Positions 42,874 through 50,552 of a stretch of 64,000 bases of DNA are shown piece after piece. The stretch is from Luteolibacter algae (GTDB lineage Bacteria > Verrucomicrobiota > Verrucomicrobiia > Verrucomicrobiales > Akkermansiaceae): positions 248,001-312,000 of the forward strand of contig NZ_JBHUIT010000017.1 of the NCBI RefSeq assembly GCF_042683045.1, in the 5' to 3' direction. Made by a program: the position numbers and the translations under genes. The notes beneath the pieces are model-generated. The model had not been told where the DNA came from, searched no databases, and saw only the letters and a list, made by a program, of their open reading frames with translations. The stretch's first letter is position 1. Each line of letters opens with the position of its first letter.

Positions 42874-45348
42874 TCATTCTCCCACCACTTTCGCTTTGGG
42901 CGGTGCGAGGAGAATCTGATTCTGCTCGTCCGGCGGAGACGTGAAATGAACATTTTCCCAAGTAGTGTTCTTGATAGGTCCGGATCCGCGAAATTGGAAA
43001 AGCCCATAGAACGGGCGCAGTGGCAGCGTGATCAATCCCAATAATCCGCGCGCATTGAGGCGAATTGTGAAATCGATGGTCTGTTCGCTTAGATCGACGG
43101 CACCGTCACCGGCGAAGGTGACCGAGCTGGTAGCCGTCTGAAAGTCCCGGGTTCTCAAAATCCCTTTCCTGATATCAAAGGTGCAGAATGCGGATTTCGC
43201 ACGCTCGAAGCCTGCCCGTCTGTCATCGACTACTTTTGAAATTACGTTCGAGAGTGGCCCGAAAACCGGCACGGAAAACAGCTCCGCTTTCTCCATAGCT
43301 ATGAGACCTTCCCCATCCATCGTAGAAACATCCCCGCCGAACATTGAGAAATCGATCCTTCCTGTTACCTCTCCACCTCCTTTTAGTTCAAAGCCATAGG
43401 TCGATGAAAGCGCAGGCATGGAAAGCTTGGACCAGCTAAGCTCGCCACTTAGTTTCGATACCGGCCCATGATGGAAGTCTCCCGCGATGTCTCCTCCGAA
43501 GGCCGCCGCGCCCAGATTCGAAATATGCACGTCGCCACCTTCGATTTTTACCGTGGCTTTTGGGGCGCCGAGTGTGATGACTTCCCCGAGAAATTTGTAA
43601 TCCGCCTGTCCTTTTGTGCTAAATTTTACCGTTAAATCAGTGCGCCCCGCAGGGGTGACATCCACCTTGCCGGATCCGCTTAGCGAAGGTGGCTGATGGA
43701 AGCGATACTGTTCCAGATCATCTGCGATGGATGGTGCGAAGAACCTGACCAACGGAGCCGCCCAGATATCTCCCACAACTTTTTCCACCCCTACGGATTT
43801 ATCCTTCGCGTCATAGCGGATACGCCCTACCGATGCGGTCGAGGACGCGGGTCCGTTGTAGGCTTTGCGCAAAGGGTAATCGGTGTAGTCAAAGGTTACG
43901 CTGCCATCATAGAAATCGAGCTCGTAGTGATTGAGAATGAAAGAGCAATTCGCTTGTTTGACAGGAACTCCGCGATACGAGAGATTTTTGACCACTCCAT
44001 GGCCGCTGTATGCCCATGAGTGGCGGTTGTTTGCATCAAAGGAACCTTCCAGGAAAATTTCCGTCAGGGGATCGGCGTTCTCTGTGAAGTCACCGATCAC
44101 TTTTTCCAACGGTTGTCCCGTGAAAAAGGGTTTGTAAAGCGGCGCGGGAAGGGTGGAATGCAGCTGGAGACGCACCAGATTCTTCTCGATCAAGACTTTG
44201 CCCTCCGCCTTGCCGTCAGGACGGTTGAGAACAAGATCCCGGAGAAAGAGATCGCCGTTTTGCCAGGAAAACCAGGTATCGACAGAATCAAACACCACCC
44301 CGCGGAACATGATGGATTCACACAAGGCGTGGCCCGTGAGATGGACAATCGGAGCTTTGAGATCGGATAGATTGAAATCACCGGCAAAGCGCAACTGTTG
44401 TTTTCCACCGCTGAGTAGATCGACATTGAGTGGAGTGGCCAGCCATGATTTCAAGAGCCGCGGGATATCAATGGAAGATTCCATATCAAACCTTCCGTCC
44501 CGGGTGAGTAGCTGATAATCGGCACTTCCAGTGATGGTCCCACGGGCATCTTCCGCTGAAAAAGAGCCAAGGGTGAGTAGATGGTTTGCCAGCTTTCCGC
44601 GGGCGGTAAAATTTTTCAGGCGGTATTGCTTTTTTTCGATCGAAGGAGCGTCCACCCGGAATGCGGCGCGCAATGTGGTCTTATCCGAGAGCTCGCCCTC
44701 GATATCCACATGGACCCGTGGCGGCAGGTCTCCATCGAAGTTCCAGTGCTGCATCTCATTGATGATGTTTGCGATCATTTCGCGGCGCCGGCCTTCGTTT
44801 TTTTCCTCTTCGGGACCGCCTTTTTTCCGTGCTTTTCCCAGTAGTCTGGCGCTGAGGGTAACATCAATACCACCCACCTGTCCGATCGCGTTCCGCACCT
44901 CGATCAAGCGCTCGCTTGGCATAAAAATCGTGCCATAGATGTTGCTGAAATGCAGAGACTCGCCAGCCGGGTTCTTGGGATCCACTGGCAGTGCGAGCCT
45001 TGCGTTTTTCATCTGGATTTTACGTATACGGAACTGTCCCCCGGCCAGGTTCGCGTAATCCAAGGCGAGCTGGACCCGCTCCAATTTTGAAATTTCATGA
45101 AGACGTTCCGCTTCTGCGAAAACGCTAACATCTGTGGCGACAAAACCCTGCAGAGGAATGTAGGTGAGTGATCCGATTTCCACATGAGCTCCGTGCTTGG
45201 AGATTTCTTGTTCCAAGGCCTTCCGCCAATCTTCGGGAAGGCCTGTTTTATTCGCCCAATAAAGCCCGCCTATGGACAATGGAATCATTGCCACAAGAAT
45301 GAGCCACATAATGGTTCTGAGATTTCGGACTATGCGGAGATGCAGCAT
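42874..45348 (-). CDS. AsmA-like membrane-anchored protein
   Basis: An 824-residue protein. One N-terminal TM (about 12-32; IMWLILVAMIPLSIGGLYW) leads to a very long periplasmic part of repeated beta strands, typical of AsmA/TamB (repeating beta-groove) proteins. The C-terminal quarter has LSGELSWSKLSMPALSSTYG and GILRTRDFQTATSSVTFAGDGAVDLSEQTIDF (in parts), which match the AsmA-like C-terminal motif. Such proteins bridge inner and outer membranes and help move lipids. It follows radC leftward, 8 bases apart. Confidence 0.82.
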   Translation of the reverse strand: MLHLRIVRNLRTIMWLILVAMIPLSIGGLYWANKTGLPEDWRKALEQEISKHGAHVEIGSLTYIPLQGFVATDVSVFAEAERLHEISKLERVQLALDYANLAGGQFRIRKIQMKNARLALPVDPKNPAGESLHFSNIYGTIFMPSERLIEVRNAIGQVGGIDVTLSARLLGKARKKGGPEEEKNEGRRREMIANIINEMQHWNFDGDLPPRVHVDIEGELSDKTTLRAAFRVDAPSIEKKQYRLKNFTARGKLANHLLTLGSFSAEDARGTITGSADYQLLTRDGRFDMESSIDIPRLLKSWLATPLNVDLLSGGKQQLRFAGDFNLSDLKAPIVHLTGHALCESIMFRGVVFDSVDTWFSWQNGDLFLRDLVLNRPDGKAEGKVLIEKNLVRLQLHSTLPAPLYKPFFTGQPLEKVIGDFTENADPLTEIFLEGSFDANNRHSWAYSGHGVVKNLSYRGVPVKQANCSFILNHYELDFYDGSVTFDYTDYPLRKAYNGPASSTASVGRIRYDAKDKSVGVEKVVGDIWAAPLVRFFAPSIADDLEQYRFHQPPSLSGSGKVDVTPAGRTDLTVKFSTKGQADYKFLGEVITLGAPKATVKIEGGDVHISNLGAAAFGGDIAGDFHHGPVSKLSGELSWSKLSMPALSSTYGFELKGGGEVTGRIDFSMFGGDVSTMDGEGLIAMEKAELFSVPVFGPLSNVISKVVDDRRAGFERAKSAFCTFDIRKGILRTRDFQTATSSVTFAGDGAVDLSEQTIDFTIRLNARGLLGLITLPLRPFYGLFQFRGSGPIKNTTWENVHFTSPPDEQNQILLAPPKAKVVGE

Positions 45349-45356
45349 GAAGATGA

Positions 45357-46052
45357 TTAGTCGGAGATGGTTCCTGATGAACGAAACGAAAAGTAAGGTG
45401 CTCTGCCTGCCGCTGGACGACCCATAATCACGTGATCAAGGAACCGGATCTGCATGATCCTCGCCGCTTCGAGAAGATTCTGGGTGATCCTGTGATCGGC
45501 GCGGCTCGGGCTGGGATCTCCAGAAGGATGATTGTGGATCAAGATGAAAGCATACGCATTCCGGGTGATCACCGGCCGGAGAATTTCACGCGGGTGAGCG
45601 CTCGTTTCATTCACTGATCCGGATGAAATCGTCGTGGTGCTGGTATGCATCAAGCGGGTGTCTACCGTGACTACAAGCGCACTTTCGTGGGGCAGATTGC
45701 CCATTTGATGGGAAAAATGATCATAGATTAGCTCCGGTGAGTTCAACGGAATTGCCTGGCGGGTTTCCTTCTTAAGCCTACTGCCAAGCTCGAAAGCTGC
45801 GGCTAGCTTGCAGGCCTTGGCCAGACCAATGCCTTTGTTATTCATATACTCCGCGACGGGGAGCCGACCCAATTCCTGCAGGCCGCCGTATTTTTTTAAG
45901 AGATCACCCGCGACTTCGATCACATTTCTGCCAACGATGCCCGAGCTTAGGAAGATCGCCATTAGCTCGGCATTGCTGAGCGCCTCCGCACCGTATTTGT
46001 AGATCTTTTCACGAGGAAGATCGGAATCGGCGGCATCGTTCAAAAGTGGCAT
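45357..46052 (-). CDS. radC: RadC family JAB/MPN+ protein
   Basis: A 231-residue RadC: helix-hairpin-helix-like N-terminus (LPREKIYKYGAEALSNAELMAIFL) and a JAMM metalloprotease-type domain with HNHPSGDPSPSRADHRITQ, where HxH and the later Asp make the zinc site. TVDTRLMHTSTTTISSGSVNETSAHPREILRPVI (quoted in parts) is also conserved. RadC is common but its biochemical role, once thought to be DNA repair, is unresolved. It is 2 bases after yicC on the minus strand. Confidence 0.95.
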   Translation of the reverse strand: MPLLNDAADSDLPREKIYKYGAEALSNAELMAIFLSSGIVGRNVIEVAGDLLKKYGGLQELGRLPVAEYMNNKGIGLAKACKLAAAFELGSRLKKETRQAIPLNSPELIYDHFSHQMGNLPHESALVVTVDTRLMHTSTTTISSGSVNETSAHPREILRPVITRNAYAFILIHNHPSGDPSPSRADHRITQNLLEAARIMQIRFLDHVIMGRPAAGRAPYFSFRSSGTISD

Positions 46053-46054
46053 AG

Positions 46055-46936
46055 CTACTCGATATTCTGGACTTGTTCGCGGATCTTTTCCAGTTCGGTT
46101 TTAGCTTCCACCACGGTTTGGGCAATATTTGCGTCGTTTGCCTTCGAGCCAATGGTGTTGAACTCGCGGAATAGTTCCTGGCATAAAAAGTCCAGAGATC
46201 TCCCCGCAGGCTCGTCCGAATGAACGTAATCTTGGAATTTTGCGAAGTGAGATTGCAAACGGGTCAGCTCCTCAGAGATATCGCACCGATCGGCGAAAAT
46301 TGCCAACTCCTTGACCAAGCGCTCGTCATCCATCTCCAAAGGAAGGTTTAGGTCATTGAGACGCTTTAACATGATTTCCCGCTGTCTTAGCGGTCGGAAC
46401 GGAGCCGAATCAGCAAGCGTCCGGGTGAAAGCCATCAGCTGGCCCAGTCGGGCAAGAAAATCTTCCTGGAGGTGTTTTCCTTCTGAAGCGCGCATTTCAT
46501 TGAGATTTCGCACCGCTTGATCCAATGCCGGGGAAATAGCTTCCCACGCGCTTTCTGGATCAATTTCTTCACTCGTGCCTATTTCCATCATTCCCGGCTG
46601 GCGCATAAAATCCGCCGCTGTCGGGGTCAAAGGTCGCCCGATAATGTGCGAGATATCGGAAAATGCCGATTCAAAGGAACGTGCCAAGGCGGGATTGATT
46701 CTAATTTGGGTCGCGGCTTCGCCATCGGGTTTTTCCACCCGTATACTGAGCTGAACACGTCCGCGGGAAACATGGGGGAGAACTGCCTGGCGAACCCTCG
46801 TTTCCAGAGATTGCAGGGATCGCGGTAAATTCGCGATAATTTCCATCTGCTTCCGGTTGATAGAGGCTGCTTCCACGCTGGCCAGCCATTGATCTGTGGT
46901 ATGGGTTCCGCGGCCGAAGCCGGTCATTGATTGCAT
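46055..46936 (-). CDS. yicC: YicC/YloC family endoribonuclease
   Basis: A 293-residue protein. I start it at the ATG at 46936 (MQSMTGFGRG), the usual YicC beginning; the frame is open to 46996. YicC_N (about 1-155) has SMTGFGRG and RKQMEI, and the C-terminal DUF1732 domain shows ADRCDISEELTRLQSHFAKF and SLDFLCQELFREFNTIGSKANDANI, quoted in parts. The family cleaves RNA and affects growth in stationary phase. It is followed by radC and the AsmA-like gene leftward. Confidence 0.94.
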   Translation of the reverse strand: MQSMTGFGRGTHTTDQWLASVEAASINRKQMEIIANLPRSLQSLETRVRQAVLPHVSRGRVQLSIRVEKPDGEAATQIRINPALARSFESAFSDISHIIGRPLTPTAADFMRQPGMMEIGTSEEIDPESAWEAISPALDQAVRNLNEMRASEGKHLQEDFLARLGQLMAFTRTLADSAPFRPLRQREIMLKRLNDLNLPLEMDDERLVKELAIFADRCDISEELTRLQSHFAKFQDYVHSDEPAGRSLDFLCQELFREFNTIGSKANDANIAQTVVEAKTELEKIREQVQNIE

Positions 46937-46999
46937 GGCTGATTCAAAAGAGCGGAAGCAGTGTTGTCGATTCCCGAGTGGTTGCGACCGGAGCAATGG

Positions 47000-47037
47000 A
47001 AAAAGCGTCCCCGCCAGAACGATGGGGACGCTTTTTT
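47000..47037. terminator. Bidirectional terminator between dps and yicC
   Basis: AAAAAGCGTCCCC (47000-47012) pairs with GGGGACGCTTTTT (47024-47036), a near-perfect 13-bp stem with A and T runs on both sides. It ends the leftward dps transcript 36 bases past the stop. Confidence 0.9.
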
Positions 47038-47072
47038 AAATAAAATATTCCAGCGGAAAACTCTCGGTGGAA

Positions 47073-47561
47073 TCACGCTGCCTTGGTCACGGAACGGAGC
47101 ATCCAAAGCGCTTTTTGGTGCGTTTTGACGCGTCCAATTACGAGGTCTTCCGTCTCATTATCATCATGTTCTCCCGCGATCTCTCTCGCTTTCTCCGCAC
47201 TTTTCACGACTGCTTCGTGGCCGGCGATCAAATGCGCGACGTGATTTTCCGCCGGGGTTTCTTCAATTTTGGCTTCCTTGATGGAGGACATGGAGGCGAG
47301 AGTTTTCAAGCCGCCCGGAGCATAAAAGCCCAGCGCACGAAGTCGCTCGGCAAGTTCGTCAACGGCTTTGAAAAGTTCCTTGTACTGCTCTTCGAATGCG
47401 AGGTGCAGAGAATAAAAATTCGGCCCCTCAACATTCCAGTGGGCGACATGGACCTGACCCATCAAGGCGTAGGTATCCGCCAGTAAGGTGGCGAGAGATT
47501 CGGCGACAGGATCAGACTTTTTTACATGTGAGGTAGAAGCGGGAGGTGTGGCTGTTTTCAT
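47073..47561 (-). CDS. dps: Dps-family DNA-binding/ferritin-like protein
   Basis: A 162-residue mini-ferritin that stores iron with peroxide and shields DNA. The ferroxidase ligands are intact: HWNVEGPNF, LHLAFEEQYKEL and AVDELAERLRALGFYAPGG. The N-terminus is short with a few lysines. It is monocistronic, with its own terminator, and lies near the stress genes at 49.4-50.4 kb with recJ in between. Peroxide or stationary-phase control is likely but no operator is identified. Confidence 0.95.
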   Translation of the reverse strand: MKTATPPASTSHVKKSDPVAESLATLLADTYALMGQVHVAHWNVEGPNFYSLHLAFEEQYKELFKAVDELAERLRALGFYAPGGLKTLASMSSIKEAKIEETPAENHVAHLIAGHEAVVKSAEKAREIAGEHDDNETEDLVIGRVKTHQKALWMLRSVTKAA

Positions 47562-47621
47562 AATTCAGCAAGTTTGCACGGCCTCCGGATATAGCAACCG
47601 GCGAAGCTAGATTTTTCGTAT

Positions 47622-49325
47622 TTATTCAGGGCTTTGACGGCTGGGCGCCACATCCTGAATCATGATCTGCAGAGTGGTTTTCCCCCGGAAGGTGTTCCGG
47701 TCAATCGTGAATGCGATATCCCATGGAGGATTGGGCAATTCATGCTCGCCACCCCCGAAGAAGACCGCATCCTGCTCATGATATCCTTGGCGGAGCATCA
47801 GCCGGAGGTGATTGTTTTTCATGTGGAACGGAGGACGGCTGAGCCCAACCTCACGCGCCACAAACACGGGTTGCGGATTGCTGTTTCCAAAAGGATGCAA
47901 GAGCTCATAGCTGGCTAAAAAGTCCAGAGAAAGCTGGGAGAAGTTGATTTCAGCATCGTAAACCAATCTGGGCTTCCGATCCTCTTCCGAGGAGTTGGCA
48001 AGAACATACTCGCCAAACATTTTTCGAAAACCCTCCAGAGACTCCTCTCGTATCGATAGACCCGCGGCCATCGCGTGCCCGCCGCCTGCCAGCAACTGAT
48101 CCTCGCAGGCACGAATAGCTTCGACCAGGGATATCCCTTCGATGCTGCGCCCGGATCCTTTGCCAACGCCTTCGTCGTCGATAGCGATCACGAACGTAGG
48201 TTTGTAATATTGCCGCATCAGGCGGGATGCCACGATGCCGACCACGCCGTGGTGCCACGTGCGGGAGCCTATCACAATGACAGGATCCACTGCCGGATCG
48301 AAATTTTCCGAAAGTTGTTCGAGGGCTTCTTTGCGGATCAGGTTCTCGTGGGCCTGTCGTTCGCGGTTATAATCATCGAGCTTCTTTGCCAACTCACCGG
48401 CCGAGCGGCGGCAGTCAGTAATCAGTGTCTCTAAAGCATCCTCCGGACAGTCCATTCTACCAGCCGCATTGATCCGGGGACCGATGCGGAACCCCACATC
48501 CGTGGAAGTCACGTGGCCATTCATTCCAGTCACCTCCTGCAATGCGCGGAGGCCCGGATTGAGCGTGGAGGACAGGTGCCTCAAACCGTGTCTTACAAGT
48601 AGGCGGTTCTCGCCGACAAGAGGAACGATGTCCGCAATAGTTGCGACGGCGACAAGATCAAGAAGCTCCTTCAGATCAAGTTCCGTCTTCCGGGTTTTCA
48701 TGAGCGCATGTCCCAGTTTGAAAACGACACCTGCGGCGCATAGGTAAGTGAAATCATCTCCGCACTTGGGGTTGACGAGGGCGACACAGTCTGGCTGAAC
48801 ATCCAAATTAGGCTCATGATGGTCTACAATGACGACATCCACACCTTGAGCCTTCAAATAGGCGACTTCTCCCACAGAGACTGTTCCGCAATCCACAGTG
48901 ACCAACAGATCCGGCTTTCCGGTTTCCTCGATACATCTGTGAATGGCGGCAAGGCTTAATCCGTAGCCTTCGGGACTGCGCCGGGGAATGAATGTCTCTG
49001 GTTTTAATCCATAGGCATGAAGGATTTTACACATCAAAGTTATGGAAGAAATACCATCAACATCGTAGTCTCCGTAAATGCAGACCTTCTGCTTTTCATC
49101 AATGGCTTCAAGCAAGCGGGCAACCGCAGCATCCATGCCCGGAATTAGGAATGGGTCTTTCAAATCCCGAAGCTTCGGGTTCAAAAAAGCTTCGATCTCA
49201 TTCTCGGCGATTCCTCTTTGATGGATGAGATGTTTGAGGATTTCGGGAAAGTCATTATCGGTCTTCGTGCGATCCCCACCGTTCGGGTAAAAGGGCTCGC
49301 CACGCGGAATCCATCGGAAAGCCAT
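47622..49325 (-). CDS. recJ: Single-stranded-DNA-specific exonuclease RecJ
   Basis: A 567-residue RecJ. The DHH domain shows VCIYGDYDVDGISSITLM and TVDCGTVSVGE, VDVVIVDHHEP (DHH) and ATIADIVPLVGENR. The DHHA1 domain has GSRTWHHGVVGIVASRLM and GSGRSIEGISLVEAI, plus GGGHAMAAGLSI; the OB domain closes it. It acts in recombination and repair 5'-3'. I use the ATG at 49325; ATG 49334 and GTG 49355 are also in frame. Position relative to dps is not informative. Confidence 0.95.
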   Translation of the reverse strand: MAFRWIPRGEPFYPNGGDRTKTDNDFPEILKHLIHQRGIAENEIEAFLNPKLRDLKDPFLIPGMDAAVARLLEAIDEKQKVCIYGDYDVDGISSITLMCKILHAYGLKPETFIPRRSPEGYGLSLAAIHRCIEETGKPDLLVTVDCGTVSVGEVAYLKAQGVDVVIVDHHEPNLDVQPDCVALVNPKCGDDFTYLCAAGVVFKLGHALMKTRKTELDLKELLDLVAVATIADIVPLVGENRLLVRHGLRHLSSTLNPGLRALQEVTGMNGHVTSTDVGFRIGPRINAAGRMDCPEDALETLITDCRRSAGELAKKLDDYNRERQAHENLIRKEALEQLSENFDPAVDPVIVIGSRTWHHGVVGIVASRLMRQYYKPTFVIAIDDEGVGKGSGRSIEGISLVEAIRACEDQLLAGGGHAMAAGLSIREESLEGFRKMFGEYVLANSSEEDRKPRLVYDAEINFSQLSLDFLASYELLHPFGNSNPQPVFVAREVGLSRPPFHMKNNHLRLMLRQGYHEQDAVFFGGGEHELPNPPWDIAFTIDRNTFRGKTTLQIMIQDVAPSRQSPE

Positions 49326-49404
49326 TGCACGCATACGTATCGGAATAAGCTGCACTGTATGTGCCCTCGATACAAGAGCGGAAAATATTCCAGGATCAGA
49401 TACG

Positions 49405-49438
49405 AAAAATGCGCAACAGAGCGTCGCGCATTTTTTTT
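49405..49438. terminator. Bidirectional terminator after the DUF1328 gene
   Basis: AAAAATGCGC (49405-49414) pairs with GCGCATTTTT (49426-49435), followed by T residues to 49438. Both strands give a hairpin plus U-run. It stops the leftward stress genes before recJ. Confidence 0.85.
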
Positions 49439-49462
49439 AAAAGATTTTAAGATTTCCGGGCT

Positions 49463-49621
49463 CTAAGGTTTCCGTCCGGTGAAGAAGGAAATCGCCGCGA
49501 GAATCAGGAATACTACAAATAATATTTGTGCGATCCATGCTGCCGTGCCAGCAATCCCGGTGAAACCGAGGATCGCTGCAATGATGGCGACGACCAGGAA
49601 GATAAGTGCGTAGTGTAACAT
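49463..49621 (-). CDS. DUF1328 family small membrane protein
   Basis: A 52-residue protein read directly from the sequence: it begins MLHYALIFLVVAIIAAILGF, continues TGIAGTAAWIAQILFVVFLI and ends AAISFFTGRKP. This is the YtjA/DUF1328 pattern: two TM helices joined by a GIAG turn. It is frequently encoded beside CsbD-like and DUF892 genes and responds to osmotic or general stress. Here it lies 32 bases downstream of csbD on the same strand and ahead of a terminator, so it is the last gene of that group. Confidence 0.9.
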   Translation of the reverse strand: MLHYALIFLVVAIIAAILGFTGIAGTAAWIAQILFVVFLILAAISFFTGRKP

Positions 49622-49653
49622 GACTTTGGGTGGTTGGTTGTTTTTGTTGGTGT

Positions 49654-49836
49654 TTAACCTTCGATGATTTTTCTGATTTCTTCTTCTGATTTGCCGAGTT
49701 TGGTTTTCAGCTTTCCGATGAGTTCATTTTCTTTCCCCTCTGCATAGAGGAGGTCGTCATCGGTGAGTTCAGCGTAGTTCTGTTTGAGGCGGCCTTTGGC
49801 TTGGTCCCATCCGCCTTTGATCTGTAATTGGTTCAT
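49654..49836 (-). CDS. CsbD family stress protein
   Basis: A 60-residue protein with the CsbD pattern: IKGGWDQAKGRLKQNYAELTDDDL and GKENELIGKLKTKLGKSEEEI, quoted in parts. CsbD is a helical, highly charged general-stress protein of unknown mechanism (sigma-B controlled in Bacillus). It lies 29 bases after the DUF892 gene and 32 before DUF1328, which supports one stress transcript of three genes. Confidence 0.93.
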   Translation of the reverse strand: MNQLQIKGGWDQAKGRLKQNYAELTDDDLLYAEGKENELIGKLKTKLGKSEEEIRKIIEG

Positions 49837-49865
49837 ATATTTCGGTTGTTGTTAGGTTGAGAGTT

Positions 49866-50402
49866 CTAGTTGCCGAATACGGCAAAGTGGTTCACGCCAT
49901 CACTCATCCATGAGCCTTTGGCGATTTTGGTGAGAGCCCGGTCGGCAGCACCGGCACGGCTGGTGATATCGGAGAAAAGTGACGCCACTTGGGCGAGATT
50001 TAGCTTCGAGGCGAAAGCATGAGCCGTCCCGCAGCCGGCAATTTCGTAGTGGGCGATGCGTTGTGCATTTGCAATCAACGCCGCGTCACAAACGGAGCCG
50101 GACTCATATTCGGAGGTAGTTTCCTTTGCCTCGCGCAACAGACCCGCCATGGCTTCGCATTTGATGCCTGCGGGAGAAATCTCAAGCATTGCGCAGATTT
50201 CCTCCAGATCGGAAATATTCTCCATCACGTTGGTAGCAATCAGCTCCATCTCTTCCTTCAGACGCTCGTCATTCGCGACACGGATCATACGGCCTAAAAA
50301 TTCAGAGTAGGCTTTCTCCGCATCGTATAGATCCCGGCTCTGCTCTTGGAGCAGGTGCCTGAGGGTGAAAGATTCCTTTTGATTTGGAGTTTGGGTATTC
50401 AT
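49866..50402 (-). CDS. DUF892 (YciE/YciF-type) ferritin-like stress protein
   Basis: I start it at the ATG at 50402, which gives MNTQTPNQKESFTLRHLLQEQ; the frame is open to 50444. The 178-residue helical bundle has RDLYDAEKAYSEFLGRM, DLEEICAMLEISPAGIKCEAMAGLL, and ALIANAQRIAHYEIAGCGTA, where Glu and His could bind iron. YciE/YciF proteins are induced by osmotic and stationary stress. It is first of the leftward DUF892-csbD-DUF1328 group and divergent from the CHASE3 kinase gene. Confidence 0.9.
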   Translation of the reverse strand: MNTQTPNQKESFTLRHLLQEQSRDLYDAEKAYSEFLGRMIRVANDERLKEEMELIATNVMENISDLEEICAMLEISPAGIKCEAMAGLLREAKETTSEYESGSVCDAALIANAQRIAHYEIAGCGTAHAFASKLNLAQVASLFSDITSRAGAADRALTKIAKGSWMSDGVNHFAVFGN

Positions 50403-50552
50403 AATCGTGGAGTTCAGGCATTTTATTAGCTGAATGAATGCCACTAAGTTTTTCAGTGTCGTAACTTGCTGAAAATAAGTAGTTTAATGTTTGATGGGTG
50501 TCGTTTTTCGCTCATGATCGCTAAGTTCTCGTTGCAATATGCAAGTTCATGA

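Noticed and set aside
42874..45348. Long plus-strand open frames opposite the AsmA-like gene
   Set aside because: None shows a motif or start context, and the minus frame is a coherent 824-residue protein.
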